A DNA stretch of 64,000 nt from Cristatella mucedo (taxonomy: Eukaryota; Bryozoa; Phylactolaemata; Cristatellidae): the NCBI GenBank assembly GCA_009760855.2, contig WPIO01000001.1:20924501-20988500 (forward strand), written 5' to 3'. The translations under genes and the position numbers were made by a program. The notes below the pieces were generated by a model. It made no database searches. It was given only the letters and a program-made list of their open reading frames with translations, and had not been told where the DNA came from. Positions within the stretch are counted from its first letter, which is position 1, and each line of letters opens with the position of its first letter. Of this stretch, positions 10,639 through 23,143 are shown one piece after another.

Positions 10639-10741
10639 CTTAGAAGCCAGGAAGAAAAAGAACAAGCTGTTGGAGTCGTCAATGTCTAGTCAGCTTCTAA
10701 CTGCAGTTGACATGAGTTTAGAAGCCAGAGCAGCCCTTGAC
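10639..10741 (+). CDS. Coiled-coil protein gene, exon D
   Basis: 103 bases. After the TTGCAG acceptor a single base completes the split Ser codon from exon C; 34 codons follow from LEARKKKNKLLESSMSSQLL to EARAALD, ending in phase 0 at a GAC|GTAAGG donor. The alternative frame stops at once, so phase 2 is required and supports the GC donor upstream. The Lys-rich start and heptads continue the coiled coil. Confidence 0.7.
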
Positions 10742-10812
10742 GTAAGGCAGTCCATAAGCACTCCTGGCTCCTGCTCCCACTAATATGTACCAGTTGCCTC
10801 ACACCACACGTG

Positions 10813-10882
10813 ACCCTTGCTTCCTTCCTTGCTTGCTTCCTTGCTTCCTTCCTTCCTTGCTTCCTTGCTTCCTTGCTTGCCC
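10813..10882. repeat. (CTTC/CTTG)n short tandem repeat
   Basis: Imperfect CTTC and CTTG units in the intron between exons D and E. The Lys/Arg/Glu-rich open frame on the other strand is a by-product. Confidence 0.85.
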
Positions 10883-10956
10883 ACGTGCTTTTCGGGTCTG
10901 CTGCCGTCTGTGGCTGTATGGCTGACACTTTCTGAATGATTGTGTACTGGTTGCAG

Positions 10957-11109
10957 GCGTCTGTTAGTGAGGTCATCTCATTGTGGAAGGGCAAGCTGGC
11001 TACAATGAAGCGAGATTGTGAAACTGGAAGGGCCTTCTACCGTTCGGTACTTTCAGAACCCGACAAAGAATGTGCACCTGGCGATGTCCAAAACGTGCTG
11101 CAGAAATGA
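10957..11109 (+). CDS. Coiled-coil protein gene, last exon (E)
   Basis: 153 bases from a GGTTGCAG acceptor to a TGA stop at 11,107-11,109. It encodes ASVSEVISLWKGKLATMKRD, then a CETGRAFYRSVLSEPDKE segment and the C-terminus DVQNVLQK. Phase 0 matches exon D. No donor precedes the stop, so this is the terminal exon. A possible AATAAA lies at 11,536-11,541, but inside a LINE tail fragment, so the true poly(A) site is uncertain. The protein family is not recognised; the five exons together encode at least 192 residues. Confidence 0.75.
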   Translation, partial: ASVSEVISLWKGKLATMKRDCETGRAFYRSVLSEPDKECAPGDVQNVLQK

Positions 11110-11523
11110 CCTGGCAGGATTTTCTTGCTGATTTGCGGGCTGACATGAATTGATTAGCAACTAACTTGAGCAGCGCTCAGGCGTCTCTGGGCCTTTAAGG
11201 AAACTTTTTACTTCGATTATCTTGAGCTGTGTTTTCTGCAGTAGAACCTGTTAGTTCAAAGGAAGGACCTTTCGTCTGTGTTCCTTTTTTGCTCTTCGTG
11301 GCTGCACTCGGCTGCTGTGGATAATGGGCTGGCCGTCTCTACAGAAATCGTTTTAACGTCTGGAAGTTGCATGGAGCTGCATTAGTCGCACTCCGTGCAT
11401 TGGTTATTGAGTGTTTTATGGTTGCTTGATTATCATAGTTTTGCTTTTATCGCAGCATACTTCGTTTAGCATCGTTCCTAGTTTACAAAGATATATTGAT
11501 GTCTGCTGCCACACTGTACCCGC

Positions 11524-11600
11524 AATAATAAGAATAATAAATTTATGTAGCACTTTAGATAACTCAGTCTCCTTCGTGGCACTTCACATAGGCTGAAAAA
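11524..11600 (-). mobile_element. LINE family A 3' tail fragment
   Basis: AATAATAAGAATAATAA run and a decayed hairpin region in - orientation, directly followed by a + strand family A copy. Confidence 0.6.
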
Positions 11601-11621
11601 TAGGCATATCAGCTGATGGTT

Positions 11622-12137
11622 TTGTCGCTCACTTTTAGGTCACTTTATTCTATGGCTCCAGCCTATCTCTCCGATATACTCCCCCATCAGGCCAAGCATC
11701 GTACCACCCGCTTTTCATAATCCAACAGTCTACAAATACCTCGTACAAACCTTAAATCCTATGGAGACCGTGCATTTAGTTCGTATGCTCCCAAAGCCTG
11801 GAACTCCCTCCCAACATGCGTCAGAACATCTCCTGACTTGACCACATTTAAAAAGAACTTAAAAGCACCTATTTAGGACAGCATTTAGTGGGTCCCTGTG
11901 ATTCGTCCTTGATGTGCTTATGTGTGCTGACACTGTGCATGCTGCCACTAACCACATTTGCATGCTGACCCTGTGCATGTCACTCCTAACCATGTTATTC
12001 ATTTTGTTTGTTTTTCAAGCATGATTTTACTTACCATTCAATTGCATTTTCCTTTGCAGCAAATGTAAAGCGCCTAGAAAGAGATTGAGTTCTCTGAGGG
12101 CGCTTTATCCAGTGCATTATTATTATTATTATTATAA
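11622..12137 (+). mobile_element. LINE family A 3' end
   Basis: Begins in the ORF2 C-terminus (AYLSDILPHQAKHRTT-like block), passes through the PKAWNSLPTCVRTSPDL block, 3' UTR and intact hairpin, and ends in ATTATTATTATTATTAT. One stop and one frameshift in the coding part. Truncated at the 5' end. Confidence 0.85.
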
Positions 12138-12512
12138 GTGATAACGTGCAAACTTATAGCACCCATCGTCAGAGGAAAAATTGCGTGGGTATGTCACGAA
12201 TGCATGGATTGGTACCTTTATCGAGGTATGCCTTCATTTCTTAAATTAAAGGAGCATACTTGACTGTGGAGCTAATGTGGTCATCTAGCAAAAGGGGTTT
12301 TGAAATAAGGCACCCGTGTGTCCAGAGGCATAGGAAATATGCACGTTGAGTTCATTTTGTGACTTATTAACACTAGGCATCATAACCATTAGATTGATCT
12401 TGAACCCTTATTTCTTACGGTCGCCAGGTGGACATTGGTCTTTGACATCTATGCTCTGAATTCCTTCACTTAGTTAGCACCGAAACCTTTAAGATAAGTT
12501 CTGCCCAACCAG

Positions 12513-12570
12513 TAATGCCCATGTGCTCAAGAAGAACCTGGTGACCCAGCAGAACGTGCTGAGAGACCAG
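12513..12570 (+). CDS. Candidate isolated coiled-coil exon
   Basis: Between CCAACCAG and a consensus donor (CAG|GTAAGT), one base plus 19 codons encode NAHVLKKNLVTQQNVLRDQ, a clear heptad-type helix. The other two frames stop. It implies phase 2 at its start and phase 0 at its end. It lies 1.4 kb after the stop of the coiled-coil gene, so it belongs to another transcript, an alternative 3' form, or is chance. No partner exons were found. Confidence 0.35.
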
Positions 12571-12951
12571 GTAAGTCTGCATTGATGAGTTTAGTAATTA
12601 GCAATACATCGTTACTGAGATTTGTAGACTAGGATTGAAAGTTTGACGAATTTTTTAGCTGCTGTGTCTTTCTTTCATGTGTCTTTTACTTGTAGGTTGA
12701 AGGGAGACTGGTCTGAATATTTTTTTGAAGTTCTGATGTATTGCTAACTTCTTAAGATTGATTGTTAATAGCCTCCTTGATAAGTGTGGCGACAGAAAAT
12801 AGAGCTAATTGCATGTTTGTATGGTGGGGCAGTCAATCTACACGTCTCATGAAGAGAATGTATTTGGTTTAGAAGGCTAGTTTTTTTATTGGAAGATTTC
12901 GAGATGGTTTAGGGTTTAGATGTGCCTGGTGGTGGCTAGAGAAAAAAAATC

Positions 12952-13119
12952 CTAGCTGATTAAACAGCCTCTTTTTGTATAGCGACAGAAGAGCCTTTAC
13001 GGCTATCACCACCGCTTGCAGTGGCGATAAAGAATCGCCCACCGCAGGAATCGAACCCACGACCTCGGGACCAAGGTCGTGAAAGCAACCGCCTTACCTA
13101 GTGTGCCATCACAGCTCAC
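12952..13119 (-). mobile_element. tRNA-derived SINE (hairpin-body family), near complete
   Basis: Complete in - orientation: TAGCTGATTAAACAGCC end, AGAGCC and CTATCACCACCGCTTGCAG body, B-box complement GGAATCGAACC and A-box complement TTACCTAGTGTGCCATCA. It closely matches the copies at 23,144 and 61,293. Confidence 0.9.
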
Positions 13120-13256
13120 CAAAGAGACCATTAAGAAGAAATAGAACTAGAGCAGGGAGACAATTGATAAGTGAGCATGGAATCGGTTGTGAACAATCTT
13201 ATTGGAATGGGACTATTTCCCCCATCCTTTCTATCTTTTTTAGGCAGAATTTAGGA

Positions 13257-13600
13257 AATAATAATAATATTAATGCACTTGATAAAGTACCCTCATAGAA
13301 ATCAATCTCTTTCTATGTGTTTTACATTTGCTGCAAAGTGAAGCGTGATTGAAAAGTGAGTAATATCATGCTTGATAAACATGAATATCATGGTTAGGGG
13401 TGACATGCACAGGGTCAACATGCAAATATGGTTAGTGGCAGCATGCACAGTGTCAGCACACATAAGCACATCAAGGACGAATCACGGGGACCCACTAAAT
13501 GCTGTCCTAAATGGGTGTTTTTAGGTTATTTTTAAATGTGGTCAAGTCAGGGGATGTTCTGACGCAAGTCGGGAGTGAGTTCCAGGCTTTGGGAGCATAT
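13257..13600 (-). mobile_element. LINE family A 3' end
   Basis: AATAATAATATTAATGCACTTG tail, mutated hairpin, full 3' UTR and a short part of the ORF2 C-terminus in - orientation. It ends abruptly near 13,600 in unrelated sequence. Confidence 0.85.
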
Positions 13601-13865
13601 GAAGGAAACACGATCTCTTAGTCGCCGATAGGATATGTTTGGGGCTAACTCTGGAGCAGTTAATGAGATGGCTAAAGTCGAGATTGGGATTTCTGTACAT
13701 TGCATCTGGTATTCAGCTATGCCTTTAAATAACTAGACTTGGCCTTAAGGATAGGATAGACTTGCATGGCCTGCAGCAGTCCTGATATGCCGGTTAATTG
13801 ACAGTCCTGAATGTGTGTGTGCGAGCGCCCGCGAATGTTGATGCCTACGCTTAGCATTTCTAGGT

Positions 13866-14035
13866 AGCCGCCAGCCTGTAATGTAATTCATCTCCATCTG
13901 AAACTCCACAAGGGTCAAGTTGGTGTTTCCCGGAGCTTTCTATTGCACACTTAAATTCTAAGCCGCTTTTGATGTGCTTTCGGTAACCCACGGACTCCAT
14001 CTCACGTAACAAAGAGAAAAACTACCGAGGTCAAG
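13866..14035 (-). mobile_element. LINE family B 3' fragment, decayed
   Basis: GTAATGTAATTCATCTCCATCTG matches the tail and 3' end of family B (compare 53,970-54,005). It is followed at some distance by TTTCGGTAACCCACGGACTC and AACAAAGAGAAA words of the same family. Confidence 0.6.
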
Positions 14036-14635
14036 GTGAATGCATTTCACGACCGAGGTCGTGTGCTCGAGCCCTGAGGCATACGTGAAACGCATAATTA
14101 GTTATGTACTTCGTGTCAGTCAGTTCCAAGGGTATTTGAAAAGATTGCAAGTGCAGCTTCAGCTGCCAATAATAACTAGCTAGCCCCGTCAAATTTGAGG
14201 TTGTGGAGTAATTTCAGAGGATAATAACTTCATTCTGGGTACCGAACGCCAGCGATTGCTGAAACCACCAGTCTGCATTCTGTCAGCACTCCCCCCCCCC
14301 ACAAGACTGACCGACCAATCCTATCTCGCCAGCTGGCTGCCCTCTCCTCAATAAGCCGATAGTTTGCTTTGTAAGTCGACCACCCCACCGTTGCTAGCTG
14401 TCTGGCTTCTGCCTCGGCATTCAATACTAAGCACACAATCTGGCCGGCCGATCTCCAGCTATTGAAAGCAGCGGATGCCGCCCCGTTGTGTTGGTCCATT
14501 ACACGACGGTTGTTGTTTAGAGGCGTCACCATTGGTGGCTCGCAGTCTTGGAGCATAGAACATGGCACCAGCATTCTGGGTTAAGTATGTTTGTCTTTTT
14601 GGATTAGAACAATAGCAATAGGAAACTGTAAATCC
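14036..14635. other. Anonymous sequence with an unassigned - strand frame
   Basis: A tRNA-like head (GTCGTGTGCTCGAGCCC) near 14,060 suggests a SINE fragment. At 14,230-14,574 the - strand has an open frame of about 114 codons without recognisable domain, interrupted by a C9 run; I do not call it a gene. Confidence 0.3.
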
Positions 14636-14767
14636 GTGCTTGTTGTTTATCAAGCACGATACCACTTACCATTCGATCGTGTTTCCCCTGCAGCAAATGT
14701 TAAGCACCTGGAAAGAGATTGAGTTATCTGAGGGAGCTTTATCAAGTGTATTATTATTGTTATTATG
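14636..14767 (+). mobile_element. LINE family A 3' tail
   Basis: 3' UTR end, hairpin with AAGCACCTGGAAAGAGATTG and an ATTATTATTGTTATTAT tail. No coding part remains. Confidence 0.8.
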
Positions 14768-15614
14768 GTTAGTGCCAAAATGTCAACTTTGCAAATGTTA
14801 CGTTTAACTGTCAGAGCCAGGTATTTCTTGGAGGGGCAAGACCTGCAAATAAGGAAAAATTAAAAGACCATGGTGTTTAGTCGATTCGCACTCAGCGGTT
14901 GCTCATCGACTGGAACCACGACATAGTTTCGTGCTTGATGACTCAGTGCTACTGTACATCCTCCTCGACATGAAAAAAGGGATCATTGAGATAATCAGTT
15001 CCTAACGTCGTGAGCAAACAGGCCTCGGTAATAGCTCGGCCAGAGCAGACGACTGACCGTATCATAATCAGTCGTACCAGTCGGTAAACCAAGTGGCCAA
15101 GCCCGCCGAGGCTCTCCTGGACTGTACGGGTAAATAATGGTGTGTTCTGGCGATGTGTTAGCATTTCTCCAGCGTCTGATCCGTCTCCGTGTATACGCGT
15201 TAGTTAAGCAGCTGCTGCTGCAATAGGATTAGCTCTACGACGGGAACGTTAATACCTGAGAACCTGCAGCCGAGCTCCAAGAATGGCTTTCGGGCTATAG
15301 GCGCCCGGTAGGCATAATTTTTGGACCATAGGATGGGTGGCCGGAGACACTGCTGCCCCAGGAGTGGAAGCAGGCATTGGGTCACAATGCTAGTTTTCAC
15401 CTAACTTCAGCTTAGCTTAATTGGGAGGCTGGAGTGATGGGAAGAAAGTCAGCACGAGAAGGCTGGAAACGCGGACGTCGGATACATTTGAACGAGCAGG
15501 CAAATCCATTTTTGAGTTTTTCTATTTCCTGTTCGTGAATCGAAGCAGAAAATCGCTCTCGGCTATTAAATAGACCATGATTTTCTCATCCGTGATTACT
15601 GGATGCGGCTATGT

Positions 15615-15617
<3 letters not shown>

Positions 15618-15656
<39 letters not shown>
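15618..15656. repeat. (AT)n microsatellite
   Basis: About 20 AT units, placed exactly at the 3' end of the - strand SINE at 15,658, so it may be that element's tail or its insertion site. Confidence 0.95.
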
Positions 15657-15657
<1 letters not shown>

Positions 15658-15660
<3 letters not shown>

Positions 15661-15835
15661 AAAGCGTCCCTAGAGAACTGAATCTCTATCCAGACGCTTC
15701 ACATTTGCCACAGAGCTCGATCCCGCGACCCGGTCGTCAAAGAGGCGAACCTTGACCTCATTAAGGGCGAGTACCTTAACCCCTGGGTTTAACCAGGAGC
15801 TCTGGGTTAGGGATCGGCCCTTGGTAGAGCGGCAA
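15658..15835 (-). mobile_element. Chimeric SINE: tRNA-like head joined to a LINE A-type tail
   Basis: In - orientation the head has GGGGTTAAGGTACTCGCCC (A-box region) and GGGATCGAGCTC (degenerate B box). It runs straight into CAAATGTGAAGCG and a hairpin like the LINE A 3' end, with arms 15,661-15,668 and 15,693-15,700. The arms carry a compensatory C:G to T:A change relative to the LINE. Copies also lie at 40.5, 54.4 and 55.2-55.5 kb. Confidence 0.75.
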
Positions 15836-17098
15836 TTTTGACACAAGGGATTCCTATGGAGCCATCTGGAAGACTGGGCAGCACTTTAAGTTGCGACCCT
15901 TGGTGCCTCGGTGTTCAAGTCCTTGCAGCCTACACAGGCAGTACCTTGTGTAAATGGAGGTGCTTCAAGTACAGAGACCTGTGCCCCGAGTACAGAGATA
16001 GCCTTTTCCCCTGCTATAGTGCCCTCTGTATATGGCAACGTCAGTGTGTTGTTTGTGGTGATTTTTTTCGAGGAGAGTGGGGTTAAGACCAAACCATTGT
16101 CCACTAGCGAATAAAGTTACGGTAAAAATCTTCTTTTCGTGCTCGGTTACTTGATCCAGTGCCATCAACAACAGTTATAGCGTAGAATAGGCTAGCCGAG
16201 CATGCAATCTGGAGTGAGCTTCGCCGCTTGGACATTGGCTGAATAACCCACTGGCTAATTCTGCGTTAGAACGGCAGCAAACTGCATCCAATGCGATCTA
16301 TAGACAGGGCTCCATTGACTTACTGTTGAATCCGAACTATATTCGTTGAGGACCTTGTCGATGAAATGTAGGAAGATGTTGACAGGGAATACAAGAATCA
16401 TTCGTATTCTATTGGCGCATCATGAAGAGGCCTAACCACTTCAAACGTTTATCACTAATGCATCGATTCCCGTGAGTGCTACTAAAGTCTTTGATCTTGA
16501 CAAGCAGGTAAGGTTAGTTGGTGTCGCGGATCTCTTGCAATGACTGAACGGTTTCCTCGACCGAGTGCATTGCATTCAGGATATCTTGATCTTTTTGTAA
16601 TGGCCGTGATAGCTTAGCTCACTGAGGATTAACAAAATTCCCTTCATAAGGTGCAAGATTAAGGGGAACGAATGTGAGCAAGCTGTGGGGAAGCCAAGTT
16701 ATACCGGTCTCGACGCTCTGAATTTTCTCGGACGTCGGCCGAATGTATAAATTCAGCAGTGCACGCCAGAATGCCTCACTTCGACAAGTCATTCTTGAAA
16801 TATGCGCGTCCTTATCTCGACAAAGCGGAACGAGGGCCCGCCGCTTCTTTTTGCTCGCGTCGTGTATTTCATCCGCTACAATGTAGTAATAGACGTCACA
16901 TTATTTGTAGCAACCGCTGGTTTCCCAATTACTAGCCAGTTGTGAAATCGATCTCCCTCGTGGTCAGACAGTTGCCGAGCTGTCTGAACCCACATCCGTC
17001 TTGCGTTGGTAGACAAAGGCCACTTCCTTCCCGCCGCTTGGGCTAAGCGGACGCACACTTTTCTGCCTGCCGGTCAGACTGACCGGATCACTTCTCTC
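15836..17098. other. Anonymous sequence
   Basis: Overlapping short frames on both strands, none with a recognisable domain or a matched splice pair. No repeat family seen. Confidence 0.35.
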
Positions 17099-18577
<1,479 letters not shown>

Positions 18578-18690
18578 CATAATAATGATCATGCATTTGC
18601 TATAGCGCCCTCAAAGAGAACTTAATCTCTTGCTAGGCACTCTACATTTGCTGTAAAGGAAGCGTAATCGAATGGTTAGCGGTAGCATGC
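18578..18690 (-). mobile_element. LINE family A 3' tail
   Basis: AATAATGATCATGCATTTG, decayed hairpin and GCAAATG-side UTR in - orientation. No coding part. Confidence 0.7.
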
Positions 18691-20570
18691 CGTCCGTTCC
18701 AGCAGTCATTCACGTTTATTGCGTTAAATACAAATACAAATGCAAACACAAATAGTCGCTTCAATTTGAAGGCTGCATAAAAAATACTATCGGCAGGATA
18801 TATATATATTTATTTATTTAAAATTCATTTTATAGAATCCTCGATCGTGGCTCTCGATAGACATGTTACATGTTGCAAATTTGGGAGGCAGCATGCTCCT
18901 GTAGATTAATTTTTAAAACTGCTTTAAAGTCTCAGCTTTTAATGACGGAAGGTCTGAGGTACTATTTGCCCCCCAACCTTTGCCCTCATCAGCCATTAGG
19001 TCCCCAAGGGAGTAAAACACACGGCGATTCCGGAAATTGTTAACTTTATGAATCAGAGCGAAGCAGGGTTTTTAAAATAAAACGGACCGACACAAAATCC
19101 TTTTAGTTTCACACCAGACTCTACCTGCTCCAGCTCCTGCCCCGAGTCGATACGGCGGGTGGCATAGGTCACCCTCCTTACATGTACGAGGCGGTAATTG
19201 GTCCTGTTGTCTACTCAGCCACTGCCGACATGTGTGCAAAGTGGTTAAAATTTGGCAGGAATATCCTGACGAACATTTTACTGCTGCTGAGCCAAACATA
19301 TGAGCTAACTTTCAGTGCGTTCTGCCGGTACGTGCCTTATAGTGTAAACCGCCTAGGTGATGGCGACCAGCGATCTCCGCCCTTGATGAACATAACTGCA
19401 CAATAAGGAAGTTGTTACCCAATAGTGCCATGTTGCTGGTACCACCGGTAAATAAGCCGTCGAACACCAAAGTGGTCAGTTTTTCAGCCAATACTTAAAA
19501 GCCTTTGTGCGTGACGTGGCACTTAAGCACGTCAATAGCTCAATCGAGAGTGCATTTAACCAGAAAATCAGGGGTCGCAGTTTTGTTCCAATTCGAGGCA
19601 GAAATTGTTGAAAACAGTCGCACTGCAAACTGCCTCCATTCGTTTTGTATTTTCAAGTTACTGACCGCACATCGCTCTTTCAATTAATTTTTTCTCTTCA
19701 TAGCCTTTCGTTTAGATGTTTATGCTTAACCAAGTAGCATTGCATTTCAGATTTGTAACGGCAGCCCTAGTAGGCTGAATCAATCAGGCTCTTTGTCAGA
19801 CTGAATTGATGAATGAAGCTGTTAAATGGGCCATAAATAGGCTTTTCGCTTCAACTGGCATCAGATAACTGGACAGGCAACAGTTATTATTTGCTAAGCT
19901 GTCGAAGTAATTTTGCATATTTTCTTTGTTGGCCGCTATTTTCGGGAGAAGAGTGTATCAAGACCAACCTATCGTAGCCGTTGTGACAAAACATGAGGCT
20001 TACTGCGTCTGTTAAACATTTGTTTAATGTTTTATTTAACATCCACCGGTCAGCTGCCAAAAAACTGTTTTGTTCAACATTCACCAGTAAGCTGCCGAAA
20101 ATGGTTTCACTTTATCAATGTCTGCTCAAAAAAGGAGTTATGTTGTGTAACTCAGCTGATTCCTTTAAAAGACCGACCACAAAACACTGCATGATAATTA
20201 TCTCTATATTAATTTAGTATATATTTTAATAATGTTTCCCTATTAAATGAAAGGCTAACACTTTCTTGGCCAGAGTTGCTACTTGGCTAATGGTATGCTT
20301 GAATTAAAAATGCTGGAATTAGATTTCGACAGCTGTGATTCCAAAAATTGCACTAGCATCAATTACAAGAAGGAAACTGATATAGTGTATATATTAATTT
20401 CATAAATGAAATATTCTGAACGAAAAACTTTTGATGGGGACCTTTAAAAAAAACAGTCAGTCGCGATAGAGTAGATTTCTCTGTTGATGTTGAACTTACC
20501 CAGTTTTCCCAACGATTGAAGTTGCTATTTTATAGAGTTAATATTTGCACCGGCTCCAGTGGTAAGGAAA
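18691..20570. other. Anonymous AT-rich sequence
   Basis: No domain or repeat family recognised. A short TATATATATT run and TTTATTTATTTA lie near 18,800. Confidence 0.35.
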
Positions 20571-20657
20571 TTTAATAATAACAACAATAATGCACTTGAT
20601 AAAGCGCCCTCAGAGAACTTAATTTCTCTCTGGGCGCTTTACATTTGCTGAAATTTA
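20571..20657 (-). mobile_element. Tail-only LINE A insertion
   Basis: About 85 bases made only of the AAT-rich tail, hairpin (AAAGCGCC and GGGCGCTTT arms) and the first bases of the UTR. It resembles the 74-base insertion in the Gypsy RNase H at 30,139-30,212. Confidence 0.75.
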
Positions 20658-20897
20658 GTGGTAAATTAGTTTCAGTGCGAACTAGCCTTTTAAAATATAG
20701 TTTAAAAATACGTTGTATTAGCTTGTATTGGCCTTGAGCACACTGGCTAGCCAATGACCCATACAAAAGTTCGCCCTTCCGCCCGTACCGTTTCGCTTTT
20801 CAGCCACCGAAGGAAAATTCTAATTGCTGACTCTGACTGGTACTTTCTATGAAATTACTCCCGCGCTTTCACGACGACGTGCTGCGACTCGTATGTT

Positions 20898-21409
20898 CTA
20901 GTTAATCCGGCTCTGCTTGATTCGGCACCATTTTATCAGCTCGAGGCACAGAAGAACTTTGCACGCGTCGAGATCAAGGAGAACTGTGTACGCCTCTGAA
21001 ATTGCAATAGCTTTATTTTGCTTCGCCAATAGCCATGCGTCAAGCCTGCAGCACACGTGGCACAGTGACTGTGTCATCTCGGTTACCGAAAAGCACCGTC
21101 GGCATCCCGAGCAGGAAGCGTCGATGCGGGTAAACTCGAGCAGCGAGCCGCTGCGAATGGCCGGAATGATCCTCAACGGCAGCAGCGCGTTGCTTTCGTA
21201 GCGATCGTACAGGCGGAAAGGCAAGTCGCGCTTGCTGGCAGCGTACAGCGACGAGGCCAGCTCTAGACGTTTGAGAAAGAGCGGTCGGTATTGTACGACA
21301 ATTTTTCCGATCAGCTGATAGAACAATGCGAAGAAGTGCTGCACGTCGTTGGCACAGTAGTCGAGCAGCACTCGATCGATAGGGCGTCGCTTCCACGCGT
21401 GCATGTCGC
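20898..21409 (-). CDS. EXD1-like DEDDy 3'-5' exonuclease, last exon
   Basis: The - strand exon starts after a TTTTTTTTAAG acceptor with two bases that complete the Gly codon split by exon 1, then DMHAWKRRPIDRVLLDYCAN and DVQHFFALF. The YCAND segment gives the final Tyr...Asp pair of a DEDDy exonuclease, absent from exon 1. A C-terminal cysteine cluster follows (CSGCRRC, then CHVCC), possibly metal-binding. It ends at a stop at 20,898. Exons 1 and 2 give 975 bases, 324 residues. In mammals EXD1 is a piRNA-pathway protein lacking activity; whether this homologue is active is unknown, though its acidic residues are retained. It could be a related Egalitarian-type paralogue. Confidence 0.75.
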
Positions 21410-21924
21410 CTTAAAAAAAACAGTTGCAAATAAACCTGGTCGAGTTTGAATCTGAGTGCAGTCTGCATATTAAAACCGCTTGCTCATAGACACTACGACA
21501 CTCTGACTATGATGTCGCGTGCATTTAATTTCTTAGTCATCGTGTGTTTATAAAAGAGCCCGCGTGTTCATTACAGCTACGTATAACGATTCTTTTGAGA
21601 AGAGCACTTCGGTTTTACGTGCTTGGATGTATGCTAATGATGTATGCAACCAAGAATATTAAATAGGTTTCTAGCACAGTAATTAAGCTTAATGTAAGAG
21701 ACTAATCTTGCTTCTCAGCACAATTGTTGAGTTTATTAGATAAAGTATTATTATTTTTAGCAAATAACGCTCCTAGCAGAGGTTTGATTTAAACTTATTA
21801 GAGGTACTATAAGGTCAATTAAGTGCCCTAGGTTTTTCACGGCTAACTGCAGAAAAATGTGGCTAATCGCCTGCATGGCGGTCTAATTGCATCGACTTCT
21901 TTTTTGCTTAAAATGGTGAGAGTC

Positions 21925-22068
21925 TTGGCTCCGGGGTAAGGTATTCGCTCTCGACGACGCAGTTTCGGGTCATGTAGTAGGCGATCCTTAATTGTCCGCT
22001 GCAAGCGGAGGGAATAGCCGTTTAAGGCTCCTCTATCGCTGTGTAAACGAGGTTGCTGAATCAGCTTA
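21925..22068 (+). mobile_element. tRNA-derived SINE (hairpin-body family), diverged
   Basis: GGCTCCGGGGTAAGG (A-box side), a decayed B box and body words GCTGCAAGCGGAGGGAATAGCC and CTCTATCGCTGTG match the family. It ends at AATCAGCTTA. Confidence 0.7.
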
Positions 22069-22369
22069 CCTTATTCAACGACAGGTTAGGCGCAATTCAA
22101 AGCTCCTGCGGCTGCCATAGTACTGTGCCGCATTTAGCTGCGCCGCGAAGCCCTCGTGCTGGCCGGGCGCCGCACACTGCTGCCAAGCTAGCCAGTCCGG
22201 CTGCGCGCCTGTCCTGCACTGTGCCGCCGCAAAGAAGTGTCTGCGTGCAAGTGCCGGTGCCTACGCGCTTGCCCTACTTCGTGGTGCTGCCTCGCTTAGC
22301 CTGCCGTTATTTTGATCCGGCTCTAGCCAGTTGTTGATAGTAAACGAACCGAAAGAAAAACGTAATTAA

Positions 22370-22629
22370 AAAAAATAATAATAATAATGCACTTGATAAT
22401 GCGCCCTCAGAGAACTTAATCTCTTTCTAGGCGCTTTACATTTGCTGCAAAGAGAAATACAATTGAATGGTAAGTAAAATCATGCTTGAAAAACAAACAA
22501 AATGAATAACATGGTTAGGGGTGACATGCACAGGGTCAGCATGCAAATGTGGTTAGTGGCAGCATGCACAGTGTCAGCACGCATAAGCACATGAAGGACG
22601 AATCACAGGGACCCACTAAATGCTGTCCT
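22370..22629 (-). mobile_element. LINE family A 3' UTR and tail
   Basis: AATAATAATAATGCACTTG, intact hairpin and 3' UTR in - orientation, up to CACTAAATGCTGTCC, where unrelated sequence starts. No coding part. Confidence 0.85.
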
Positions 22630-22829
22630 TTCCTACGCTAAGGTGGTCAGTCCCGCGATATCGGTTCCGCTAGTTCGGGGGGCGCACTTCCGTGAAGGTA
22701 CCGTGCTTGAGAAACCAATGAGGTTTATGAATCTTCACCGAAACTCAAACAATATGCCGTTGGGGCACAAGCTTGACTACCTTTCCAGGAAAACGTCTAA
22801 AGTAGAAGTTTCTGAGTTCTAAGATTACC

Positions 22830-22935
22830 TCCCTCCCAGCCTCCCACCCTCCCTCCCTCCCTCCCTCCCTCCCTCTCTTCCTCCCTCCCTCCCTCCCCCT
22901 CTCTCCATCTCTCTGTCTCTGTCTCTGTCTCTGTC
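22830..22935. repeat. (CCCT)n and (TCTG)n tandem repeat
   Basis: CCCT units grade into TCTCTG units. Gly/Arg-rich frames on the - strand are artefacts of it. Confidence 0.95.
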
Positions 22936-23103
22936 TAGCAAGTCGCAAAAACCAACCAAGTGGCTCTGCTGGTGTGGAGAGCGAAGATAAAAGTTGTTGT
23001 CTAATTTTTTTTTAAATGTCACTGATGCACAAAATGTCACTGATGGGTGCCTCTGCTACACATCCACTTGCTGTCTCAATTAAATTGTGTCCTGCAAGCA
23101 CCC

Positions 23104-23143
23104 TTAATTAATATTAATTAATTAATTAATTAATTAATTAATA
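23104..23143. repeat. (TTAA)n tail next to a SINE
   Basis: About ten TTAA units exactly at the 3' end of the - strand SINE at 23,144, so probably its tail. Confidence 0.85.
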
